Shown here: piece after piece, positions 1 to 8,030 of the stretch
Position numbering within the stretch: the first letter of the stretch is position 1
Layout of the letters: every line of letters starts with the position of its first letter
NCBI GenBank assembly: GCA_001304155.1
Contig: LJUX01000002.1
Coordinates: forward strand, 1-49,097
Direction of reading: 5' to 3'
Source of the DNA: a candidate division Zixibacteria bacterium SM23_73_3
GTDB taxonomy: Bacteria; Zixibacteria; MSB-5A5; SM1-73
DNA: 49,097 bases
The notes under the pieces: generated by a model
What the model was told of the DNA's origin: nothing
The model's database searches: none
Seen by the model: only the letters and a program-made list of their open reading frames with translations
Position numbers and translations under genes: made by a program

Positions 1-1286
1 TGGTAAGTGGTGATAACATAGTTTATAAAAAAGGTGGTGGCGACTACAAAGACGACCCAAAACAGAATTCCCATAGAGGAGTTTCTTTTCATACCAAAAG
101 AGGAGATGAATGAATCCAGCCATATTCCAGCCAAAGCACACATGGGAGGAATCAAATACAACTGGTAGCGCAGAGGTCGATAGTTTAATGCCATCAGGAG
201 GAAAAAGCCTACCAAAAACCAGAAGATAAGAAAAAACTTAACCCTAAAGCGATGATCTCTGTGTTTAATCAGCTCCTTAATGGAACTGGTATTTTGGAAG
301 AATAAAAGCAGCCCCAAAAACGACAAAAGAAACACCACCGGCATGCGATAAAAAAGATCAGCTCCAAAGGTGAACAGAGAATTAATAAACCCGGAGATGG
401 ATTGAAGCGCTCTGGGGAAACCATAAAGCCCCAATGCCTGCTCACCCAAATAACCTGCCACCTCTCTTTTGGCAGGCAGATAGCTGAAAAACAGCCAGAA
501 GAGAAAAGTAAGAAGGAAGCCGGAGCCAAAAAATACCATCGGCTTGAAGTTTATCTTTCGGTTGGAAGAAGAGAAATGCTCAAACATCCACAGAAGCAAC
601 ACTCCCAGGCAAGCCGGCAGGATGAATGCCGCCATGGTCTTTCCAAAAAAGATTCCTGCGGCCAAACAGATGCCTGAGGGGATCAAAAGCAGATTTTTCT
701 TGAAAGAAGAAACCATAAAATAAAATCCCAACGTCAGAAGAAAGATCGCGGAGATTTCCAGAAATGGATTGCGCCCGTACATGATGAAGACGAAGTTTAT
801 CCCTAAAAAGAACAAAGACAAAAATGCCGTCCTTCTGTTGAATACTTTCGTAAGAGTCAGAAACAAAAATACCATGGTCAAAAGATTCAAAATCACCGCC
901 ACCAGGTTGGCTTGAAATCTGCCGGTGCCGAATATTGAAAAGGCCAGATAAGATGCCACCGTGGAGAATGATTTCAGGAAGAAGACGAAACGATTATGTC
1001 CAAACAGGTCCCAATTGCCCCACAATATTTGATTTCGAGCAAAGTAGGTATATTGAGGCGGATCTGTGGCAACGTCCTGGCTCCAAGAGATGTGTGGAGG
1101 ATCGGAGCTCAAGAAAAGCACCCCGCCGATAAAAGCCAGTCCGATGATAAAACAGAAGAGCAGAATCTCAAAAATCCTTGAGGAAAAGAAAGGATTTTTA
1201 AAAAATTCAGTCAAGGCGGATTTTTTATCTACCGAATCCCTGGGCTTTACCGCTTCCTTCTTAGCCTTTTTGCCTTTTGATTTCAT
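1..1286 (-). CDS. GT-C (family 39-like) membrane glycosyltransferase, C-terminus outside the window
   Basis: An open frame runs on the minus strand from an ATG at 1286 to the window edge, about 428 codons, with no stop. The N-terminus is a Lys-rich cytosolic stretch (MKSKGKKAKK), followed by a first membrane helix near residues 40-60 (FEILLFCFIIGLAFIGGVLF) and a periplasmic loop with SWSQDVATDPPQYTYFARN. A first loop with acidic residues followed by many hydrophobic helices is typical of PMT/ArnT-like GT-C enzymes, which use polyprenyl-phosphate sugars at the outer face of the inner membrane. The neighbouring GT2 at 1421-2140 belongs to the dolichyl/polyprenyl-phosphate glycosyl-synthase class and could supply such a donor; that pairing is inference. 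The family is assigned by layout rather than a decisive motif. Confidence 0.7.
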   Translation of the reverse strand, partial: MKSKGKKAKKEAVKPRDSVDKKSALTEFFKNPFFSSRIFEILLFCFIIGLAFIGGVLFLSSDPPHISWSQDVATDPPQYTYFARNQILWGNWDLFGHNRFVFFLKSFSTVASYLAFSIFGTGRFQANLVAVILNLLTMVFLFLTLTKVFNRRTAFLSLFFLGINFVFIMYGRNPFLEISAIFLLTLGFYFMVSSFKKNLLLIPSGICLAAGIFFGKTMAAFILPACLGVLLLWMFEHFSSSNRKINFKPMVFFGSGFLLTFLFWLFFSYLPAKREVAGYLGEQALGLYGFPRALQSISGFINSLFTFGADLFYRMPVVFLLSFLGLLLFFQNTSSIKELIKHRDHRFRVKFFLIFWFLVGFFLLMALNYRPLRYQLYLIPPMCALAGIWLDSFISSFGMKRNSSMGILFWVVFVVATTFFINYVITTY

Positions 1287-1327
1287 TGTACCAGCAGGTT
1301 TTTTTCTATTTCTCTCCTACAGCTTCC

Positions 1328-1393
1328 CTGTGCCCGCCAGGTCCCCTGACCCGGCGGAGGCCTCTGTCGGGCCAGGGGACCCGACAGGCACAG
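1328..1393. repeat. Long imperfect palindrome between two glycosyltransferase genes
   Basis: The outer arms CTGTGCC and GGCACAG and the inner arms GGTCCCCTG and CAGGGGACC pair across about 66 bases. It lies between the stop of the GT2 gene (1421) and the start of the GT-C gene (1286). It is GC-rich and lacks a clear T-run, so it looks more like one of the dispersed intergenic repeats of this genome than a classical terminator. Confidence 0.6.
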
Positions 1394-1420
1394 AATGCCA
1401 AACGCTCACTCTCCTTGTTT

Positions 1421-2140
1421 CTACTTCCTGATTCTCAGCAAAAGATAGAACAGCGGTTTGATTATGGGCCACCAGTCTAAAAACGGCCTGATCTTGGAAT
1501 ACTTTTTTTTCGAAGGATAAATTTTTGAGATCGGCACCTCACCGAATTTGTATTTCAGCTTGAGAACCCAGAAGTGAATATAATATTCCAGTTCATAAGT
1601 GGAAAGCCATTCCTGCCAGATATTTATTTTCGGGTCATCGAAGAGGGAAACCTTGTAAGCCCGGAAGTCATTGGTCACGTCGGTCAAGGCTCTCCCCAAA
1701 AGCACAGACCACAAAAAAGTGAAAGCTTTTATTCCCACTGCTCTGGCAAAAGGGAGATTCCCCGCCTCGCCTCCCTTTAAATATCTGGAGCCCTGGATGT
1801 AATCGTAATCTTCCTTGAGGATGGGTTTAAGCAAAAGAGGTATCTCTTTCGGATCATCCTTTCCATTCCCCGCCATCACCACCACCAGCTCGAAATCATT
1901 TTTTCGGGCGTAGTCGATCCCGTCTCTGATACAACTACCCACACCCTGCTTTTCAGGGTGATCAATAACCACCGCTGGATAACTTTTTAACACCTCCGGG
2001 GTGCTGTCAGTGGAGCCGTCAGTGATCACCATAACCTTGTCGATCCCCACCTCTTTGAATCTCTCCAGGACGGTTTTGATCCTGTTCTCCTCATTATAAA
2101 CCGGAATGATCACCAGGGTTCTAAAACCTTTTTCTCCCAA
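1421..2140 (-). CDS. GT2-family glycosyltransferase with altered DxD motif
   Basis: The 239-residue protein has a GT-A fold start (LVIIPVYNEENRI, residues 9-21), TDGSTD at 40-45 where VDDGSTD is usual, and MAGNGKDDP at 89-97. Dolichyl-phosphate-mannose-synthase-like GT2 enzymes normally carry a DxD-type motif (for example MDGDGQHDP) at that place, so the metal-binding acids appear to be replaced by A-x-N. The start is TTG at 2140, preceded by GGAG at a good distance; the frame is closed by a TGA just upstream. It resembles the GT2 at 4174-4926 throughout, including GSRYL and the YELEYYIHF..LKLKY region, so the two are paralogues. The substrate is unknown. Confidence 0.85.
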   Translation of the reverse strand: MGEKGFRTLVIIPVYNEENRIKTVLERFKEVGIDKVMVITDGSTDSTPEVLKSYPAVVIDHPEKQGVGSCIRDGIDYARKNDFELVVVMAGNGKDDPKEIPLLLKPILKEDYDYIQGSRYLKGGEAGNLPFARAVGIKAFTFLWSVLLGRALTDVTNDFRAYKVSLFDDPKINIWQEWLSTYELEYYIHFWVLKLKYKFGEVPISKIYPSKKKYSKIRPFLDWWPIIKPLFYLLLRIRK

Positions 2141-2236
2141 CCCTCAACTCCAGTATCAAATAGAAATCTATTAAAATTAAACCTTCATTCGTTCAGGAAG
2201 GCAAATCTTTTGGATCTTTTTAAAAGCTTAAGTCTT

Positions 2237-2259
2237 GAGGCGGGATAAATTCCCGCCTC
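2237..2259. repeat. Hairpin of the GGATAAATTCC family
   Basis: GAGGCGGGA and TCCCGCCTC flank a short loop. The loop-proximal core GGGATAAATTCCC matches the first hairpin of the composite repeats at 13051 and 13978, but the outer arms differ and still pair. Confidence 0.6.
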
Positions 2260-2306
2260 TATGCATTATATCCTACAAATTATGAGAACGCACTCAGCCC
2301 CACCTA

Positions 2307-3410
2307 TCATTCTCCATAGAATTCCCTAATGCAATCTGTTGTGTACTTTATTTGTTCCTCGGTCAGCTCAGCAAACATGGGAAGCGACAAAATCTCATCC
2401 ATGCATCCCTCGGTCACTGGAAAGCTTCCCTTTTTATATCCCAGGAAACTGTATGCATTCTGTAGATGTATGGGTATGGGATAATGGATGTTGGTATAAA
2501 TGTCTTTTTCTTTTAGGAAATCAATCAGTTTTTCTCTCTCTTTTACCCTCACGCAGAAGACGTGATAAACATGCTTAGAATAAGGCATCTCCTCTGGCAC
2601 CTTTACGCTGCTCCCTTTCAAATATTTCCTGTAAAGGTTGGCATTCTCTCTTCTGCCGTCGTTCCATTTGTCGAGATGCTTCAGCTTCACAGAGAGGACT
2701 GCACCCTGAATTCCCTCCAGTCGACAATTGTTGCCGATGTACTCATGATAAAATTTCTTGGAGGAACCATGATCCCTTAACATCCGAACTTTTTGAGCTA
2801 TGTCATCATGGTTAGTTGTAACTGCTCCTCCCTCTCCATATGCTCCCAGGTTTTTCCCCGGATAGAAGCTGAAACATCCCACCATTGCCAGACCACCTGT
2901 CTTTTTTTCCTTATACAAAGCCCCGTGTGCTTGGGCCGAATCCTCGATTACCGGTATCTCTTTCTTTTCGGCTATCTGAAGGATGGGATCCATATCTGCC
3001 GGCTGTCCATAGAGATGTACAGGAATTATGGCTTTAGTTTTGCCAGTAATGGCTTTTTCCAACTTGGTGGGGTCCATGTTATAGCTCTTCTCTTCGATAT
3101 CCACAAATACCGGCTTTGCTCCGGCATATGAAATAGCCTCGGCTGTGGCTATGAAGGTGTTTGGGGTGGTGATTACTTCATCCCCCTCCGCTACCTCCAA
3201 GGCTTTCAATGCCATGATCAGAGCGGAAGTGCCGGAATTAATCCCCATGCCGTGATTCACGTCACAATAGCTGGCAAATTCTTGCTCGAATTCTGCCACT
3301 GCCTTACCCAGAACAAAAGCGGTATTGGATATGACGTTCTGGATGGCGCTGTCGATCTCTGGCTTGATGGTTTGGTACTGTGCCTTCAAGTCAACGAAGT
3401 TTACTTTCAT
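2307..3410 (-). CDS. DegT/DnrJ/EryC1/StrS sugar aminotransferase (WbpE/WlbC/GnnB-like)
   Basis: The 367-residue protein is a PLP-dependent transaminase acting on keto nucleotide sugars. The Schiff-base lysine is K186 in SFYPGKNLGAYG. EDSAQAHGA carries the aspartate (D157) that contacts the pyridine nitrogen, and SGTSAL near 59-64 contributes phosphate contacts. Length and motifs fit the family well. I prefer ATG at 3410 over the TTG one codon upstream; both follow GGAGGA. The gene has its own promoter (3455-3482) and lies beyond the palindromic terminator of the upstream operon. With the dehydrogenase at 10909-11913 it could make a 3-amino-3-deoxy sugar nucleotide. Family members also make 4-amino sugars, so the regiochemistry is inference. 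Confidence 0.88.
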   Translation of the reverse strand: MKVNFVDLKAQYQTIKPEIDSAIQNVISNTAFVLGKAVAEFEQEFASYCDVNHGMGINSGTSALIMALKALEVAEGDEVITTPNTFIATAEAISYAGAKPVFVDIEEKSYNMDPTKLEKAITGKTKAIIPVHLYGQPADMDPILQIAEKKEIPVIEDSAQAHGALYKEKKTGGLAMVGCFSFYPGKNLGAYGEGGAVTTNHDDIAQKVRMLRDHGSSKKFYHEYIGNNCRLEGIQGAVLSVKLKHLDKWNDGRRENANLYRKYLKGSSVKVPEEMPYSKHVYHVFCVRVKEREKLIDFLKEKDIYTNIHYPIPIHLQNAYSFLGYKKGSFPVTEGCMDEILSLPMFAELTEEQIKYTTDCIREFYGE

Positions 3411-3454
3411 CAAATCCTCCTTGAGTTATCCTTTCAGTCGATCCATTTCGACCT

Positions 3455-3482
3455 AAGATAGCATATCGTACCTAAAAGTCAA
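3455..3482 (-). promoter_or_regulatory. Sigma-70-type promoter for the aminotransferase gene
   Basis: On the minus strand a TTGACT -35 box (3477-3482) is followed by a 16-base spacer and a TATCTT -10 box (3455-3460), about 45 bases upstream of the start codon. Confidence 0.6.
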
Positions 3483-3529
3483 GCGTTTAGTAAAACCGAG
3501 CATCCTCTCCCAGGTTTAGAAGTTTCTAT

Positions 3530-3564
3530 AAAAAACCAGCACCTAACTTAAGTTAGGTGCTGGT
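3530..3564 (-). terminator. Rho-independent terminator, perfect 30-base palindrome
   Basis: Positions 3535-3564 form a perfect palindrome with half-site ACCAGCACCTAACTT. Read on the minus strand it is followed by a run of T (complement of 3530-3535). It lies 46 bases after the last gene of the 8849-3610 operon. The same 30 bases recur at 19231-19260. Confidence 0.85.
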
Positions 3565-3609
3565 CTCCTCACAAATCTCACATGCTACACTTCTATTCTC
3601 CAAAAACTT

Positions 3610-4149
3610 CTATTCCTTATAGGGTGGCCATACATAAGGTCGTTCGAAGGCCCCGATATAACACGCCAACTCGTCGATCTTTTTGATGAATCTTGCCGGG
3701 TTCCCTGCTACCACTGCATCTTCGGGAACATCTTTTGTAACCACCGATCCGGCGCCTACCAGAGCATTTCTTCCGATTTTCACTCCCGGACACAGGATTG
3801 ACCCAGCTCCGATCTTCACTAAATCCGCCACCTTCACCCCACCTTTGCATTCTTTGTATTTGGGGCAGAGCATGGGATGAGGATCGTCGGTGAAGACAAC
3901 ATTCGGTCCGAAAAAGACGTGATCGCCGGTGGTAACCATCTCCAGAAAACACAGGCTATGAATTCTCACTTCGTTGCCTATCTTGTTTTCAAACTCCAGC
4001 ACCGCATTGGTCCCCACGCTGACGTTGTTGCCAATTACGTTGTCCTCCCGAATGGAGGCTCCCTGTCCGGTCTGAAAATTATCTCCGATTCTGTTTCCGG
4101 CATAGATAGAGGAGTTGGATAAACAAACGAGCGTATTCCCCCCGGACAA
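3610..4149 (-). CDS. Left-handed beta-helix N-acetyltransferase (WbpD/WlbB-like)
   Basis: The 179-residue protein is built of hexapeptide repeats (for example IGAGSILCPGVKIG, ALVGAGSVVTKDVPEDAVVAGNPAR), which form the left-handed beta-helix of trimeric acyltransferases. The segment GDHVFFGPNVVFTDDPHPM is typical of WbpD/WlbB enzymes, which acetylate the 3-amino group of UDP-linked diamino uronic sugars. The start is TTG at 4149 with AAGGAAG eight bases upstream; the frame is closed by the stop of the preceding gene, and no ATG is available. It is the last gene of the operon, 24 bases after the GT2. The exact acceptor is not visible from the sequence. Confidence 0.82.
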   Translation of the reverse strand: MSGGNTLVCLSNSSIYAGNRIGDNFQTGQGASIREDNVIGNNVSVGTNAVLEFENKIGNEVRIHSLCFLEMVTTGDHVFFGPNVVFTDDPHPMLCPKYKECKGGVKVADLVKIGAGSILCPGVKIGRNALVGAGSVVTKDVPEDAVVAGNPARFIKKIDELACYIGAFERPYVWPPYKE

Positions 4150-4173
4150 TATCTTTACTTCCTTTTTTTGATC

Positions 4174-4926
4174 TTATTCTTTTATCTTAAGTGGCAGGAA
4201 TATCCATGGCTTAACCATACTCCACCAGCCAGAGAAGGGTTTAATCTTAGAGTAATTCCTCTTCTCCTTTGGATAAATCATCCCGACCGGAACTTCTCTA
4301 ACCCTATATTTCAGGGTTAAGACCTTATAATGGATGTAATACTCGACCTCATATCTATCCAACCAATGCTGTCTAATATTGACCCTGGGGTCATCAAAAA
4401 TTCTCAACTTATAAGCTCGAAAACCACAGGTTACGTCAGTGCCCTTGAACCGTGTGGTGATAGAGACGAGCCAAGTAAAAATCCTGATCATAATATCTCG
4501 AAACAAAGGAAGATTGTCCTTTCTCCCTTCGGTCAGGTACCGGGAGCCTTGAACATAATCGTAATCTTCGGTTAAAATCGGCTCCAGTAATTTAGGTATA
4601 TCACAAGGTTGCATTTTCCCGTTTCCGGCCATTACCACGAGGATCTCATAGTCATTCTTCTGTCCGTATTCAATGGCATCCTTAATTGCTTTTCCAACGC
4701 CCAAGTTGACCTCGTGCCGGATAACCGGATATTTGAACTCCTTTATGTATTCAGGGCTATCATCGGTCGACCCATCGTCCACCACCACCACGTCATACGG
4801 GGCATCCGGGGGAAATTTGCTAAGCGTTTGTCTTATTTTAAGGCCTTCATTGTAAACGTTTACCTCAACCAGAATTCTTGTTTTGACGTTTTGCATTTTA
4901 ATCGAAAAGCCTACCAATTTAGACAT
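4174..4926 (-). CDS. GT2-family glycosyltransferase, paralogue of the 1421-2140 gene
   Basis: The 250-residue protein has a GT-A core with VNVYNE (23-28), a canonical VVVDDGSTD (47-55) and MAGNGKMQP (99-107). As in its paralogue, the usual DxD is replaced by A-x-N. GSRYLTEGR, TDVTCGFRAYKL and a C-terminal WWSMVKP segment follow. It overlaps the E1 beta gene by 16 bases, so it is probably translationally coupled. An internal ATG at residue 11 is an alternative start. Its place inside the lipoyl/E1 operon suggests that the acylated sugar made there is passed to this transferase or to a lipid carrier it loads. The donor and acceptor are unknown. Confidence 0.85.
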   Translation of the reverse strand: MSKLVGFSIKMQNVKTRILVEVNVYNEGLKIRQTLSKFPPDAPYDVVVVDDGSTDDSPEYIKEFKYPVIRHEVNLGVGKAIKDAIEYGQKNDYEILVVMAGNGKMQPCDIPKLLEPILTEDYDYVQGSRYLTEGRKDNLPLFRDIMIRIFTWLVSITTRFKGTDVTCGFRAYKLRIFDDPRVNIRQHWLDRYEVEYYIHYKVLTLKYRVREVPVGMIYPKEKRNYSKIKPFSGWWSMVKPWIFLPLKIKE

Positions 4927-5888
4927 TGGTCAACTGCATCCAGAATTTTCTGTTCATCTGGAATTACATGTCTCTCTAAGAAAATCGATGCTGGTATCGG
5001 AACATTAGGTAATCCGACCCGAATAATAGGAGCATCCAGATATTCGATGGCTTCCTCCGCTAAAAGAGCCGAAATCTCTGCCCCGATTCCTCCGGTCTTG
5101 CAACCTTCATCTACAACTACCACTCTTTTCGTCTTCTTTATGGAAGCGATGATAGCTTCTTCGTCCAAAGGCGAGAGCGAAATTAGATCCAATACCTCTA
5201 AAGTGACGCCTTGCTTTTCAAGGAAAGAAGCGACTTTTAAGCTCAATTGTAACATTCTGGAGTAGGAAATGATGGTTAAATCAGTTCCCTCTCTTCTGAT
5301 CATCGCCTGATTAAGAGGAATAAGGTAAGACTCTTCGGGAACCTCCCCCTTCGTGCCATATAAAACCTTGTTTTCGACAAAAAGCACCGGATTAGGGTCG
5401 TTTATGGCACTCTTCAGAAGTCCCTTTGCGGTATAAGGATCGCTGGGGGCTACGACTTTAAGCCCCGGAATACCAATAAACAAAGCCTCCAGACTCTGTG
5501 AGTGGCTGGGACCATATCCCCCCTTTGCGCCAGCCGGAGTCCGGATCACCATGGGAATATTTACTTGGCCATTATACATATAGTGGAATTTGGTAGTATG
5601 ATTCAGAATTTGATCGAACGCTAAGGCTATGAAATCCATGAACATGATCTCGACTACAGGTTTAAAGCCCATCATGGCAAGACCAGTAGCCACCCCCATG
5701 AAACTATTTTCGGAGATGGGAGTTTCAATGACCCTTTTTTCTCCAAAAGATTCTAAAAGTCCTTCGGTTACCTTGAAAGCACCCCCATAAACCCCTATGT
5801 CTTCTCCAATGAGCAAAACACTCTCATCTTCTGACATTTTCTCCCTTAAAGCTTCATTCAAAGCCTTGTTGAAATATATCTCACGCAT
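4911..5888 (-). CDS. 2-oxo acid dehydrogenase E1 component, beta subunit
   Basis: The 325-residue protein is a full-length AcoB/PdhB-type E1 beta. GEDIGVYGG lies at 28-36, the thiamine-activating glutamate is E60 in PISEN, and a C-terminal transketolase domain contains VVVVDEGCKTGG. Together with E1 alpha it decarboxylates a 2-oxo acid with thiamine diphosphate and reductively acylates a lipoyl domain. It overlaps E1 alpha by 8 bases and the GT2 by 16 bases. The gene sits in a sugar-modification operon rather than with a standard E2 and E3. No E3 (dihydrolipoamide dehydrogenase) is in the window. Whether the substrate is pyruvate or a branched or other 2-oxo acid cannot be read from the sequence. 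Confidence 0.93.
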   Translation of the reverse strand: MREIYFNKALNEALREKMSEDESVLLIGEDIGVYGGAFKVTEGLLESFGEKRVIETPISENSFMGVATGLAMMGFKPVVEIMFMDFIALAFDQILNHTTKFHYMYNGQVNIPMVIRTPAGAKGGYGPSHSQSLEALFIGIPGLKVVAPSDPYTAKGLLKSAINDPNPVLFVENKVLYGTKGEVPEESYLIPLNQAMIRREGTDLTIISYSRMLQLSLKVASFLEKQGVTLEVLDLISLSPLDEEAIIASIKKTKRVVVVDEGCKTGGIGAEISALLAEEAIEYLDAPIIRVGLPNVPIPASIFLERHVIPDEQKILDAVDQCLNW

Positions 5889-6855
5889 TTAGAAACACCC
5901 CACTTGAGGCTACCCTGGCAACGGGTGGATCGTCGTCCTGTGCGTATTTCACTGCTTCTTCTACCAAATTCATCTGTTCCTCTTCAATAGTTTCAAGAAC
6001 TGACGGTTCAATTTTTGAATCAAGCATATGCATTTTCAAAAGTTTTATAGGATCCCTTTTCTTCCACGCATTCTCTTCTTCTCGAGTTCTGTATTTTAGT
6101 TGGTCACTTTTAGAATGCCCGCAGAATCTGTAGGTTTTTGCTTCTACCAGGCAAGGTCCGTTGCCGGCCCGGACCCAACGTACTGCCTCCTCCACAGTTG
6201 AGATAACGCTAAAAACATCCATCCCATCACAAGGCAACCCTTTCATACTGTAACTGGCTGCTCTCAAGTAGATGTCCATGATGGAGGTGGATTTTGAAAC
6301 AGGAAGCGACATAGCATACAGATTGTTCTCGCAAAGAAATATTATGGGGAGTTTCCAAATGGAAGCCATGTTCAGCGACTCATGGAAATTTCCGTGATTG
6401 CTGGCACCGTCCCCAAAAAATGAGACCACCAGGTTATTACTATTACTTAGCTTTATAGCCAAAGCCACCCCGGTTGCTATGGGGATAGCCCCTGCGGTGA
6501 GGCCATTTGTGCCCAAAAAATTGATATCTTTAGCACAAAGATGTTGAGTCCCGCCTTTCCCCCCACAATAACCACTTTTTTTTCCCATCAACTCTGCCAT
6601 TAACTTCTTCGGATCACCACCTTTGGCTAAAAGATGACCATGACCCCTATGAGTGCTCAAAACATAGTCGTCATCTCTCAGCACATGGCAAACTCCAACT
6701 GCCACCGCCTCCTGCCCTATGTAAAGATGAGAAGTCCCGCCAATCATGCCTTTGCTGAAAAGCCAATTTATTTTTTGCTCAAAGCTGCGAATTAAGGTCA
6801 TCTTACCAAAGATTTCCAAAAGCTTTTGTTCCCCTATCTTTGTGGTCATTCTCAT
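5881..6855 (-). CDS. 2-oxo acid dehydrogenase E1 component, alpha subunit
   Basis: The 324-residue protein is AcoA/PdhA-type. It has HRGHGH at 69-74 and the thiamine-diphosphate/Mg motif from GDG at 148-150 to the paired asparagines at 177-178 (GDGASNHGNF...CENN). The start ATG at 6855 overlaps the TGA of the fusion gene as ATGA, and its AAAAGGAG ribosome site lies in the end of that gene, so the two are translationally coupled. The small acetoin-dehydrogenase-like size and the neighbour encoding a lipoyl/subunit-binding protein suggest that it docks on that protein. Specificity within the family is not determined. Confidence 0.93.
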   Translation of the reverse strand: MRMTTKIGEQKLLEIFGKMTLIRSFEQKINWLFSKGMIGGTSHLYIGQEAVAVGVCHVLRDDDYVLSTHRGHGHLLAKGGDPKKLMAELMGKKSGYCGGKGGTQHLCAKDINFLGTNGLTAGAIPIATGVALAIKLSNSNNLVVSFFGDGASNHGNFHESLNMASIWKLPIIFLCENNLYAMSLPVSKSTSIMDIYLRAASYSMKGLPCDGMDVFSVISTVEEAVRWVRAGNGPCLVEAKTYRFCGHSKSDQLKYRTREEENAWKKRDPIKLLKMHMLDSKIEPSVLETIEEEQMNLVEEAVKYAQDDDPPVARVASSGVFLNA

Positions 6856-8018
6856 CTCCTTTTGCTTTTGCCAATAACCACTGCAGGAATACCACTGACG
6901 ATTACGTTATCTTCTACATCGTTCATTACCCCTGAGCCGGGAGTAATCAGCGCATTTTTCCCTACTGTCACCCAGGAGTTGATGGAGGCACCCACTCCCA
7001 CCATCACATTTTCAGTTAGATTCACCACACCCGATAGGATACAGCCGGGCGACAGATGACAAAACTCTCCAATATAGCAGTCATGACAGACCACCACTCC
7101 GACATCCAAGATGGCTCCCCGCTTGATCTTTGTCCCGGGTCCTATAATCGCACCCGCCTCAATAAAAACGCCTTCCTCAATCCTCACCTCCATACCCACA
7201 GAAGCTCTGGAGTCAACTAAAGACAAAACAGGTAGATCGGGATTGTGTTCCTTTATCTTCAAAAATAGCTTTTTGCGAACCTCAGAATGAAAGGAGAGGA
7301 TGACTCCGTCAATCTTCTTTTCCCGGTAGAGTTCGAAAAGGGTGTCGAACCCGCCTAAGATTGAGTAACCCAATCTCTTTTGTTTCCAGCTATTCTTATC
7401 ATCATCTAAAAGTCCGACAACCTCAATATGGGGAAGGTTACGGGTAATTTCCACCACCTGTTTGGCTCCTAACCCAGCTCCATAAATAACCGCCTTCCTG
7501 GTGGTTTGAACTAATCTTTCAACCATTTCGGCTGTAATTGATTCCCCGGCCAGCTTGGTCTTTATCTCTTCTAAGGAAAGTCCTTCTTCTTTAATCAGTT
7601 TCTTGGCACGGGGAGAAATCCTTACTTCTGGCTTTCGTGCCGCAGAAGACAAACTCCGGGACACCGGTTCAGGTTTGACCTTTTTCCATTCTTTGTATAC
7701 CTCATGCTGATAGGCAAACTCATCTTTGGGAATTCTTTCGATCTCATCTATGGTTTTTTTAATGGATTCTTCGGTTTCATCTGGTAAGGCTATTATCCCG
7801 ATGATGTCAGTAATTCTTGTTGTCTCATTTTCTTTGTACAAGATTTTGACCAGAATCCCCTCTGCCTCTGCCACCACTTCAAATATGGCTTTAGATGTCT
7901 CCACTTCAGCTAACGGATCACCGGTTTTTACCGCATCCCCTTCGGATTTATACCATTTGAGTATCATTGCCTCGTCAACATTCACTCCTTGTTTAGGAAT
8001 CATTATTTTGTGTATCAT
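6852..8018 (-). CDS. Fusion: lipoyl domain + E1/E3-binding domain + NeuD/PglD-type sugar acyltransferase
   Basis: The protein has 388 residues in three parts. Residues 1-80 are a lipoyl domain with the lipoylation lysine K43 in EVETSKAIF. Residues about 132-170 resemble the peripheral subunit-binding domain of E2 proteins (ISPRAKKLIKEEG, then SITAEMVERL). Residues 174-388 are a NeuD/PglD acyltransferase: a nucleotide-sugar-binding Rossmann-like half (AVIYGAGLGAKQ) and a left-handed beta-helix. CHDCYIGEFCHLS (311-323) matches the PglD active-site stretch, with H312-D313 in place of the catalytic His-Glu. The CAT-type E2 catalytic domain is absent. Established E2 proteins hand an acyl group from the lipoyl arm to CoA; here the acceptor is probably an amino sugar (inference). 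It lies 12 bases after the ligase gene. Confidence 0.9.
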   Translation of the reverse strand: MIHKIMIPKQGVNVDEAMILKWYKSEGDAVKTGDPLAEVETSKAIFEVVAEAEGILVKILYKENETTRITDIIGIIALPDETEESIKKTIDEIERIPKDEFAYQHEVYKEWKKVKPEPVSRSLSSAARKPEVRISPRAKKLIKEEGLSLEEIKTKLAGESITAEMVERLVQTTRKAVIYGAGLGAKQVVEITRNLPHIEVVGLLDDDKNSWKQKRLGYSILGGFDTLFELYREKKIDGVILSFHSEVRKKLFLKIKEHNPDLPVLSLVDSRASVGMEVRIEEGVFIEAGAIIGPGTKIKRGAILDVGVVVCHDCYIGEFCHLSPGCILSGVVNLTENVMVGVGASINSWVTVGKNALITPGSGVMNDVEDNVIVSGIPAVVIGKSKRR

Positions 8019-8030
8019 CTCTGGCCTTTC

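Noticed and set aside
4609-5265. 218-codon plus-strand open frame
   Set aside because: It is antisense to the GT2 and E1 beta genes, whose minus-strand proteins are full-length family members; the plus-strand translation has no recognisable features.
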